Source of the DNA: Ovis canadensis
Taxonomy: Eukaryota; Chordata; Mammalia; Artiodactyla; Bovidae
NCBI RefSeq assembly: GCF_042477335.2
Contig: NC_091248.1
Location: forward strand, 117,704,501-117,768,500
Length of the DNA: 64,000 nt
Direction: 5' to 3'
The notes under the pieces are model-generated. The model was not told the DNA's origin. It was given only the letters and a program-made list of their open reading frames with translations, and ran no database searches. Of this stretch, positions 25,501 through 37,500 are shown piece by piece. The position numbers were made by a program, and so were the translations under genes. Positions within the stretch are counted from its first letter, which is position 1. Every line of letters starts with the position of its first letter.

Positions 25501-28500
25501 AAGTCCATGACCTGGCTTTAAGAGCAGATTATGAAATCGCATCCAAAGAACAAGATTTTTTCTTTGAACTTGATGTATGTCATTTTGTTTTAACAAGTTA
25601 GATTAACCTTTTGCAGTAAACTATTTTGAATATAGATTGATATTTCTTAATGGAAAAGCCTCTTAGCAAAATTATCTTCTTTTGTGGTTAATATGAAGGG
25701 TGGTTTAAGGGAAGTCCACAAAGAGTGAAACACACGACTGAGTGACTGACACACACAACACACACATGAAGGGTATTACTAAATTTAGTAAGATTATGTA
25801 CTTTCTTAACTAACAAATCATTTTGAAAAATATGAGATGAAACTGCATATTTTAAGAAAGTGTGTGAAAGTTGTGTAATTCATATATTGATTTGAAAATT
25901 AAGGATATTCTCCCCAATTAGGTATTTGTGATTAAGAAAATACCATTGTGAATGTAAACAACTAATTTCTAGTGTATATAAAACCCTTTAATGATTAACT
26001 GAATTTTTATATTCATACTTGTTTTTGTATCTATAAATATACATGTAAGGAGAGGGAAGATATTAAGGACGGTGTTTTACTTTGGTTTTTTCTTAATGTG
26101 TAAGAGAAGAAATACGAGAGGAAGTAGAAGATGCTATATAGGCATCTAAAAGGCTTGGCCTTGCTATGCAGACACGAGAGTAGTTGGGACTGGTTTTTTA
26201 GTAGAAGACACACTAATCAGCATTGCATCAAGCATACTGATGGCCATAAACCTTGTGGTGTATTTTACCAGTGAGGCAATAGACGGTTTATTTGGTTTTG
26301 GAGAAAAGTAGTAAATAGCCACCCCCCACCCCCACCTCCATGTACTTCTCTGAACGTCCAAGAATTTTTGCTAATGGAAATGAAGTCATCTATGTAAACA
26401 TAATTTTAATATGGGGCTGGAGCAGTTGGGGAAATGCCTTAAGTGAATTTGTTATGATTTAACATACACTGGGCAGAACATTTAACATACTGCAGAAATT
26501 CACCAACATCTAGATGTAAGGGGGTGGGGTTTTCAATCCTGTACTCCCACAAGTATGTTTGAAACTATTTCCCATATGCCACATAGTGTGTTGGTCACGA
26601 TTTCCTTGCAGCTTTAATAAATGAAATGGAATATAAGTATAATTTTAATTTGCATTTTTATTATAAGTAAGTTTGAAATTTTCTCATGTATTTAAGGTCT
26701 ATTTATATATCCTTTTCAGTGAACTTTCAGTGTACATTTTGTGTGTGGCGGGGGGGTGCTGTTTACTAATTTCGGATGTTAGTATGTGTGTGTATTTTTT
26801 TTTTTTTTTTTAATTTTTGCCGTGTGGCATGTGGGATCTTAGCTCCCCAACCAAGGATCAAACTCGCACCCCTTGTAGTGGAAGCAGGGAGTCTTAGCCA
26901 TCAGACTACCAGGAAAGTCCCGGATGTTAGTATTTTTCTACTTGGTTTGTACTAAATAGCACCTTACATATAATGAAAATTAGTCCCTTGTCTCAGATAA
27001 TATGTTGTGGGGTTTTTTCTGTTTCTTTTTTGGGAGTTGTGAGTTTTGCAAAATATTTGTGTAGTTGTGTAGTTTATTAATGGTTAAAAATCTGTTAAGT
27101 CAAAAGGCCTTCCCTGTCCTGCTGTGATAAGAATTCTGTTTCATGATTTCTTCTGGTATTTTTTATGGCTTTGTTTTATGTATTTGAATCTGTGATTAAA
27201 TTTATCCTGTTACAAGGAACTGAGGTATAGATCTCACTTTCTACATAGCTGCTTAGTTGACTCAACACTATTGATTAGTTCCATCTGTTTTTAAAAATAA
27301 AATTTAAGTTAATTAGAGTTAAATAACTATTTCTTTTTAATCACAGATAAAAGGTTTTACATTTTCATGAAATTCATGGGTTAAATAACCATTTTTAGAA
27401 TTTTATGTGTGTCTAATAAGTTTATATTTTTAAACATTGGAGTTTTGAATTAGCTGTATTTCTGTACAGTAAGATATGAAAGTCTAAATTGGTTGGGTTG
27501 GGAATACATCTTTAAAGTGTAGTTTTATATGAACTGTAATTTATTTATAGACATACTAACATATGCCTGATAAACATCTATGTAAATACTTATGTAGATT
27601 TTTACAAAATTCTCAGTGGTTTATTCTTTGAGAAAAGAGCAATTGTTCCTAAATTGTAACATTTTCATTGCGGAAAATTTGAAGAATACAGAAAAACAGA
27701 TTACTAAAAATTACCCATATATTCAGAAATTGTTAATATCTAATGTATGCTCGTCAATTTTTCTAAAGCTTTTTTATTTTACAAAATTGGGCTCTTACTG
27801 CATATACCATTTTGTAACTTTATTTACAAATGAAGCATGAGCATTTTCTTAGGTCCTTATGTGTTCTACTGACACCTTTTTTAAATGACTGAAGATTAAA
27901 TTTTCTACGTTATCTGGATATTTCCCCATTTAACACTGTGAAGAACATCTTTGAATATTAATTTCTCCATATACCTCTGATTATGTTCTTAAAATGGATT
28001 TCTAGAAGTAAAAGTCACTAAGTCAGGGCATATTGTTAAGGCTTTTGATAAAGATGACCATATTGCCTTTTTATTGAGGCTACACTGGTTTGTGATTCCT
28101 TCAGCAAAGTATGAGAGTGGCCGTTTCCTTACCGCCTTAAATTTGCTGGGAATTTTTATGTTTGTTCTTTGTAGATTTGATAGATGATGATAGTGGTTTT
28201 CAATTTGTTGTTGAACTCACTTTTATTTTTTTTTTATTCCCATAATAGCATTTAAAAGTATAATTTTTGAGGAAAGATATTTATGGATACAGTTGATTTT
28301 TCTTACAGTAATTGTCTGAATTGAACTTTGTAGGCTATGGATCATCTGCAGTCATTCATTGCAGATTGTGATAGAAGAACAGAAGTGGCTAAGAAAAGAT
28401 TAGCAGAGACTCAAGAAGAAATTAGTGCTGAAGTTGCAGCGAAGGTAAGATGTTCAGTTATTTCATTAATACAAAGTAGTTTTACCTTACTATACTTTGA

Positions 28501-31500
28501 GGTATACTTTTTATAACTTTATTTTTTAATAATTATAGGAGATTGCAGAGACATATGTAGAAATTTCACATACTCTTCCTCTAGTCCTCCCCTATGTTAA
28601 CATCCTACATAATTAATAGTGTCAAAGCCATGAAGTTGATACTGGGCCAGTCCTTACATATTGTTCACATTTCATTAGTTGTGCATGTGTGTGTAGCTGT
28701 ATGCAATTTCATCACATGTGTAACGGGTAACTACCACTGTAATTGAGTTACTTAACTGTAGCATCACCACAGTACTCCCTCATGTTACCCCTTTATAGCC
28801 ACACTCATTCCTCTGTCTCTCTAGCCCCTGGCCGCCACTAATCTATTTTCCATCTCTGTAATTATGTTATTTCATTGAATATTCCATAAATGGCATCATG
28901 CAGGTTGTATCCTTTTGAGATTGGCTTTTTACAGTCAGTACAACTTCCTTCAGTTTCATACAAGTTGTGTGTATCAGTAGTTCATTCTTAGGCAAAAATG
29001 TTTTGTTGTGAACTTATAGATAAAGTAGAGAGAAAAGTACAGTGAATCCCAATGAATTCAAATACATCAGTCTTCTGCTGTTTCATTATTTGAAAAGCAA
29101 ATTGTAGATGTCATATCATTTCACCTTTAAAACATAACCACAAAATTACATTCATAAAGGTAACAAATTTTTAATATTATCCAATACCCAGAATGAGTTC
29201 ATTTTCCTATGTAGAGCTGGTGTGTTAAATCAGAGTTCAGAAGTCCACATACTGACTTTTGCTGATTTGATGGCTCACTGCTTTGTAATGTTGTGTACCA
29301 TTCAGTGTAGTCTGGCACAGTTTATGGAAATGCAGAATGGAGACAAAGTTACCCAGAAGAGTTTAGGTGACATCATTAAATGCAGTGCTCAGATATGTGT
29401 GTACAAAGTGAAATGGATCCCTTGTCTGAGGAGAGGATTATGTATAACCAACTTTTTTCTGGAAAGTTTTCTTAATATGGGGACTATAAAGATAGGTGTC
29501 CTAAAGTACAAGGGATTTCATATCTCATGGTAGGAAGAGATCCATAGCAGTTGGCTAGACCCCAGCTGTACTGGTTTATAAAGCTTTGTATTAGTTATCC
29601 ATCACTACAGAAATGCTGACAGGTTACCTCAAAACTTAAAACATAAAGAATTTATTTAGCTCATGAGTCTGTAATGAGTAACTTAGGCTGATATTGACTA
29701 GGCAGTGACTCCCCTAAGCTGGGCTCACTCATGTCTTCCAGTCAGCTGGAGGCCAGAAGTCTGGCCTGAACATATTCTCACGGTGGTAGCAGAAGTGCAG
29801 TAGTATCAAGCCCCATCGTACAAGCAGTTTTCAAGCATTCCCTTATGTCATATTTGCTACCATCCTGTTAACCAAAGCCAGTTAGTTACATGGCCAAGTT
29901 CAGAGTCAGCGTATGGTGGTGTTCACATAGCAAAGGGCACAGGTGCAGGAGGGTGAAGAGCTTTGGTCACCAGTGCAGTCCTTCTGTGGCAGATACTTGA
30001 GGAAAATACCCTTTTGTTAAAGTAGGACAATAGTGGTGATACAGTTGGGAGGTTTTTTTGAGGGGCAAATATCTTGGATTGAGGGAAATTTAAGGAGTCA
30101 AGGTTATTGGCACACTACTTTGTTGGGACTGGATGTCAATATAAAATCAAAACCTTTTTTGCTAATTGGCCGTATAGGCTGAATACTTATTTTGTAGCCA
30201 GAATAAAGACTGTCATTTGCCATTAAAACAATAGGAATGAACTAGATACCCATAATGGTGGTGATGAGGTGGTATATCAGAACCCAAGGAAAGAAATAAT
30301 CCCAATGGAAAGGGATGGACCACGGGAGAAAGGTGCCATGCTAGTATACTGAATATTAGTAATATGCCACATGCGTATACGAGGCACATTTTCTCATTTC
30401 TCACAACCTTGAGAGATAGGTATTATCCCTACTTCTCAGATAAGGAAGTAGATTCAGGTGTGGTAATCTGGCCACAATTACATAGCTGTTATTGGTTTGT
30501 CCAAAAACCAGATAGATATGTTGGACTCTAAAGCCATATCTTCACTTTAAAGAATATCCGCCAATTCATTTCTTTTACTCATATATGAGTATAGTATCTT
30601 AGGCATTGGAAATACAAAAGTGGCATACAGAGTAATGTGATATAGATAGAAGTAATTGTCATAGAAGATACAGAGATGGCACAAAGGAGGGTATGATGCT
30701 CTCTGCTTAACTGTCTTAAGTGAGGGTGAGGTGTGGCTATTGATTGTTCACATAATAGACTGTTCAGTTGGACCTTACTGAAAGGACAGACGTGCATGAG
30801 GCAGGCAAAGGAGATAATGGATGATGTCCTAGCAAGAGAGAGCAGTATGTGGAAAGTCAGAGAGGGAGAAAACAACAGGGTGAGTTTGGGAAACATAACA
30901 GATTTGTTGTGAAGTCAGAGAACAGAGATAGTTTGGAAAGATAGAGTGCCAGAATGTGGAAGAAAATGTATTTTATACTTGGAATACACTGCCAAAGCAG
31001 AGGTTAAAAAGCAGTAGTTATATTGAGATCATATTGAGATCAGTTGTCTCCCTGAACTCACTAAAGTAAAGGGAGGCAGGCTCAAAATATTCTAATGTCC
31101 ACCAGTTCATTTATGATATGCTCAGAAAGCATTAGTTATATTGCCTTAGATAGCTCAAACGTCTTTTCTGAGCACTTACAAAATATTTTGAACTTTGGTA
31201 CATGCTGCTTTTTATTCATAATCTTCTTTTCTGTTTTTTTCTAGGCAGAACGTGTTCATGAGTTAAATGAAGAAATTGGTAAATTGTTGGCCAAAGTGGA
31301 GCAGCTAGGAGCTGAAGGAAATGTGGAGGAATCCCAGAAAGTTATGGATGAAGTGGAAAAAGCACGGGCAAAAAAAAGAGAAGCAGAGGTAGTTTATAGT
31401 TACAGTTTATAGACCCTTAGCATCTGTACTTCCAAAGAACATATATTTAATCAGAAATTATTGAAAAGTTAAAGGAAATTTAAACCAGTTTAAAAATAAA

Positions 31501-34500
31501 TAGCTAGTTTGTGTCATGCCAATGGGTTATATATCAAAACTAGTGGTTGTTTTGGAATTTAGAGTCATTGATCTGTTGAAATTTATAACTGGAATTGAAA
31601 TTACCTAAACAACATCTCTCACACACAGACACACACATATAGTACTCATATCCATGGTCACTATGATACCCTACCCCCTTCTCCATCCTCATGCAACTAT
31701 AGTATTCTCCCTTTTCTTCCTTCCTCATTACAGTCTGCTAGCACACTGGAAGCCGCCTCTCATTCTTCTTCCACAGCACAACTCATAATCTGCTATCCTG
31801 CAGACAAAGTTCTATTTTTTTTTGCCCCTCCCCCGAATATTTTTTTAGAAAATCAAATACCTTCAAATAAGATTGTGCTCTCCCCTTTTGCCATAGTCTC
31901 CATTGTTCTTAACTGTATCACACTTGGGTTTAATTTTCTAGCGTTTTGAGGCAGAAGCTTAGAGCATTGATTTAGTTTATTTTATTGATTTATTTTTCAT
32001 TTTTTACTTTTACTGAAGTATAGTTGATTTACAGTGTTGTGTTAATTTCTTGGCTTCCCAGGTGGTGCTAGTGATAAAGAAACTGCCTGCCAATGCAGGT
32101 TAGACCTAAGAGACGCTGCTTTGATCCCTGGGTCGGGAAGATCCCCTGGAGGAGGGCATGGCACCCCACTCTAGTATTCTTGCCTGGAGAATCCCTTGGA
32201 CAGAGGAGCCTGGCGGGCTTCCATCCATGGGGTTGCAGTCAGACAAGACTGAAGCAACTTAGCAGGCTCAGCAAAGTGACTCAGTTATTACATTTTTTTT
32301 CTTTTCCATTATATTTTATCATGAATTATGAAATATGCACATACTTCCTGTGCTATACAGTAGAACTTTGTTGTCCATCCATACTGTATATAGTAGTTTG
32401 TGTCTGCTATTCCCAAGCTTCCAGTCCTTCCCTCCTCCATCCCCCTTGGATCATTCTTCTAAGCACAGCAATAGCATCTCACAGATTTTCATATGTTGTG
32501 TTTTTATTTTCATTCATTTCTAAATATTTGCTAATATTGCTTTTGATTTCTTTTCTGACCTGTGAGTTGTAAGAGATCTGTTTAGTTTTTAATTTTCACT
32601 GATTTTAATTCTTTTGTGGTCAGAAAACATGTTGTGATTTCAGTTCTCTTAAATATGTCAGTACTTGTTTTGTGACCCTGCCTATGGCCTGTCTTAGTGA
32701 ATCTTCCATTTGTGCTTGAATGATACTCTGCCTTGTTAAATGAAGTGTTCCATGAATGTCCTCCTGTTGGTTTTCCTGCCTACTTATTCTACTATTAATA
32801 TTTACTAAGAGGAGTGGTTGAAGTCTTATTGTGGATTTGTTTTGGATTTTTATGTCTTTTAATTAATTTAACCTTTTGTTTTGAAATGTCCTTCTCTCTC
32901 CCTATTAATGTCCCTTGTTTTGAAATCTCCTTTGTCTGATGTTAACAAAAGATTCTAGCTTTTTTTTTATAAGTTGGAGTTGTATACTGTAAACTCTAGA
33001 GAAACCACTGGAGCAGAAAAAGAGGTATAACTAATAGCTGAAATAAAGTGGAATCCTAAAAAAGTACTTAATCCAAAAGAAAGGCAGGAGAAAAGGAAGA
33101 GACAACAGATTAGATATGTAGACAATAAATAGTGAGATGGTAGACTTAAACCCAGTGTATCAGTAATTACATTAAATACAAATGGTCTCAATAGTCCAAT
33201 TAAAAAGAGATTGTGAGACTAGATTTACAACGAAAAGAAATAAGACTTAACTGTGTACTAGCTGCAGGAAACCCACTCTAAATACAGAGACACAAATTAA
33301 AGGTTCTAGGCTGGGAAAAAATATACCAAGTAGCCATTCTAGGTAGTTTTAATTTCTTAATATTAGGATTTTTTTAAATGTAGTTAATGTCCAGAAAATA
33401 AAGTTTGTGGTACCACCATGGCCTCTAAGCCAAAAGCCTTTGATTTCTCCCTAGGTAGAAAGAGGAGGAATAATATGGCACAAAAATTGAGTTGACCTGT
33501 CTTGTGCTTTTGGTTTTTCTTTTTACAAATATTTTATTTTGAAATATTTTAAGAAAAGTTAAAATATCGGGTGAAGAATTCTCCCGTATCCTTCACACAG
33601 ACTCTTCAAATGTTAACATATTACCACATTAGCTTTATCATTCTCTTCCTACATCACTGTGTGTGTGTATTTGAAGTGTTTGACAATGTTACAAAAATGA
33701 TGCCTCTTTATCCCTAAATACTTCAGTGTGTATTTCATAAAAATAAAGACATCTTACTATATAACCACAGTACAGTTGTCTGAATCATGGAATAATATTG
33801 TTACAATACTGTTAATCTGAAGACTTTGTTCAGATTTTACCATTTGTCCCAATAGTGTTTATTTTCAGAAAAGAAAAAAATTTTTTGTTTAAGATCCAGT
33901 CCAGGATCATGTCGTAGCCTATCAAAGGCATGTGTTAGTGGTTTGTTTACATGTATACCTATATCTCCTCCCTCCCCCACCCACCCCTTGAGCTCATCAC
34001 AGGACACTGTGCTATACAGGCGCTTCCCACTAGCTGTCTGTTTTACACACGGTAATATGTGGTTTTGTTGCTAAGTCATGTCTTGCAAGTCCATGGACTG
34101 TAGCCCGCCAGGCTCCTCTGTCCATGGAATTTCCCAGGCACAAATACTGGATTGGGTTGCCCTTTCCTTCTCCAGGGGATCTTTCTGGAAGAAATCAAAC
34201 TTGGGTCTCCTGCACTGCAGATAGATTCTACCAACTGAGCTAATAGGAAATCCCTTGTAATGGGAGAAACGTCTTATTTAGGGAGAAGATATTTGCAAAT
34301 GAAGCAGCAGACAATGGATTAATCTCCAAAGTGACAAACAGCTCATGGAGCTCAATATTAAAAAAATAAAAATAAAAAAATGGGTGGAAGACCTAAATAG
34401 ACATTTCTCCCATTGCCTTTTTAAAAAAATGTTGGTATACAAAAACTGGGCCCAAAGTGGAGGCTGCATTTTATTATTATTTGAGAAAATTTCACTCATT

Positions 34501-37500
34501 TATTTTTGGCTGCACGTGGGTTTTCTCTAGTTCTGGGAAACGGGCTACTCTCTAGTCGTGGTGCAGTGGCTGCTTTTTTTGCGGAGCACAGGCTCTGGAG
34601 TGCTGGCTCAATAGTTGTGTTATGTGGGATCTTCCCAGACCAAGGATTGAACTGGTGTCCTTTGCTTTGCAAGGCGGATTCTTAAAGAACCTCCTATAGA
34701 TTTTCTCCAGCAGTGGCCGTTTATATTTTCTTAGCCAAAGCTACGTGGAAACTTGGAAATGTCATGCTTTTATATGGGCATGCTGCTGCCTCAAACAAAT
34801 CAAATTCTGTCAGTATAAGGAAAAAGGGTAGAGTGGATGCACAGATATACTAATGTATTATCTCCTTCAGTTCAGTTCAGTCGCTCAGTTCTGTCCGACT
34901 CTTTGCGACCCCATGGGTCGCAGCACGCCAGGCCTCCCTGTTCATCACCAACTCTGGAGTTCACTCAGACTCACGTCCATCGAGTCTGTGATGCCATCCA
35001 GCCATCTCATCCTCTGTCGTCCCCTTCTCCTCCTGCCCCCAATCCCTCCCAGCATCAGAGTCTTTTCCAATGAGTCAACTCTTCGCATGAGGTGGCCAAA
35101 GTACTGAAGTTTCAGCTTCAGCATCATTCCCTCCAAAGAACACCCAGGGCTGATCTCCTTTAGGATGGACTGGTTGGATCTCCTTGCAGTCCAAGGGACT
35201 CTCAAGAGTCTTCTCCAACACCACAGTTCAAAAGCATCAATTCTTTGGCGCTCAGCCTTCTTCACAGTCCAACTCTCACATCCATACATGACCACAGGAA
35301 AAACCATAGCCTTGACTAGACGGACCTTAGTCGGCAAAGGAATGTCTCTGCTTTTGAATATGCTATCTAGGTTGGTCATAACTGTTCTTCCAAGGAGTAA
35401 GCATCTTTTAATTTCATGGCTGCAATCACCATCTGCAGTGATTTTGGAGCCCCAAAAAATAAAGTCTGACATTGTTTCCACTGTTTCCCCATCTGTTTCC
35501 CATGAAGTGATGGGACCAGATGCCTCCTTAACTTAATGTAAATAAAATGATGAGTCCAAGACCTCTTAATCTCAGTAAGGCACCTTTCATCTATGTCTTA
35601 TAGAGCCCCTCTGTTTGAGGCGAAGTTTTATCATTTGTAGGCCTTGTCTATATTTACATAGTGGGGAAAATGATACATGGAAGGAAGCTGTAATAGTATG
35701 GAAGACACGCATTCCTTTTCTGCAAGCATGGGCGACTACTTCCTTGATTCTTCACTAATGTATATTTTTGGGGTAGCTGCATCTCATTTTTAACAAAAAA
35801 ATACAGAAAACAGAACATTGAGAAAACCTTTGAAGAAAGTTATACCCTGTTTATGTTATTGTAGTTCTTGGCAAAAGGTAATTTGAGACTCTGATCTTTT
35901 ATCTCTAGTGGAGAAGTCCTGAGGACAGAGGATGGGAGTAAGGGGGGGGAATCTATTTCATGACAAAATAGCCATACTTTTGTATGTTCATTAGAAGCTT
36001 TTTTTTTTTTTTTGTATGAACATAGTGAATTTTGTTTAATTGTGTGATTTGAATGCAGTTTATATGAACATGGTTTTTCTCACTTTTGTTTAGGAAGTTT
36101 ATCGGAATTCTATGCCAGCTTCCAGTTTCCAACAGCAGAAACTTCGAGTCTGTGAAGTTTGCTCTGCCTATTTAGGTCTTCATGATAATGACAGACGACT
36201 GGCTGATCATTTTGGGGGTAAACTGCACCTGGGATTTATTGAAATAAGAGAGAAGCTTGAAGAATTAAAGGTATATTGATAAATTAATATCCCACACTTT
36301 ATCCAGTTATAGCCACTCATTTTGTGTAGTATTTTTCTTTGAAATTGATTACTATTCTTAACTGTGATTCTGTTAATAATTCAGATTTTAGGATTTTGTG
36401 TAGAATTGTAAACAGAAATAGCTTGTTTAATGGATGTCTGACAAACTTTAAAAATCCTCTTATTCTTAGTGGAGATAATATTTTGTCTTGGACATCATAT
36501 TGAATCAGGTAGGAATCATACAAGCCACCTAAAATTTCCAATGATACTTTCTTTAAAAAAAAACAACTGGTAATAATGTTAATATAACATTTAAAGGAAG
36601 ATTAAAAAAATGATCCAATATTTGTTTAAAATATTTTGCAGTTCACTAAATAGCAGACTTTAAAACCTCTAGTTTTATGCTTCTGCTCCCACTTCAGAAA
36701 GAACTTGAAACCTATTTTTTTTTAATGGACAGTCTGTGTCATTTAAATATATAGGCTGATGTGAGAAAGGCAACACGACTCTTGTCTGCCGAACTCTTCT
36801 GAGAAGATAAGCAAAGACAGAAAAGGATATATCTAAACTGCTGAAAGTAAGCATAGTCAATGGATGAGGCCAGTTTACTTTTCAGCAATCTGATGTGGCT
36901 AGTTGGTTTTTGTCTTTTTTTAATTGGCACAGTCGCATTTTGTCATGAATTGAGGACTTTCTCAAAGATGGCAAATACCAGTAGTGACTTTTTGTGTAGT
37001 TATCACTGAAATTAACCCAGCATCCATAGCTGGGCATTTAATGTAGAATCAGAATCACCTAGGGATGTCTCTGTATTTTTAGTTTATTGTGAGCTCTTGT
37101 CAGTATTCTGAGTAGCTTAGATGATCTTGGGTAAGTTTTTTGAAATTAAAAAGTGAGTGTCACCATAGCAAATGATCATTGGCCTCAAAGATAAAAATGG
37201 TACCTGCTGCTGCTGCTAAGTCACTTCAGTCGTGTCCGACTCTGTGCGACCCCATAGACGGCAGCCCACCAGGCTCCCCCGTCCCTGGGATTCTCCAGGT
37301 AAGAGCACTGGAGTGGGTTGCCATTTCCTTCTCCAATGCATGAAAGTGAAAAGTGAAAGTGAAGTCGCTCAGTCTTGTCCAACCCTCAGCGACCCCATGG
37401 ACCGCAGCCTTCCAGGCTCCTCCGTCCATGGGCTTTTCCAGGCAAGAGTACTGGAGTGGGGTGCCATTGCCTTCTCCGAAATGGTACCTGATTGGGTACC

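Larger units (their letters stand above)
25575..28333 (+). other. LUC7L2: LUC7L2 intron 3
   Basis: Contains a short Bov SINE tail (about 25713-25765) and old antisense L1 sequence from about 26560, interrupted by a CHR SINE with a 13-bp target-site duplication. A second old antisense L1 segment is at about 27620-28240. The stretch 25770-26550 has no recognisable repeat or exon. Confidence 0.8.
28445..31244 (+). other. LUC7L2: LUC7L2 intron 4
   Basis: Contains an antisense L1-type segment (28510-28985), an ancient repeat of uncertain family (29580-29960) and an antisense MIR (30350-30540). Possible L2-derived sequence lies at 30600-30880. There is no young ruminant SINE and no exon-like open segment with splice sites. 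Confidence 0.75.
31389..36093 (+). other. LUC7L2: LUC7L2 intron 5
   Basis: Heavily invaded by repeats: an L1 3' end split by a Bov-tA SINE (31985-32440), L1 ORF2-like segments in opposite directions (32510-33320), further L1 pieces, Bov-tA and CHR SINEs, and an antisense BovB fragment (34868-35523). The piece 35530-36090 shows only a T-run before the exon 6 acceptor. Confidence 0.85.
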
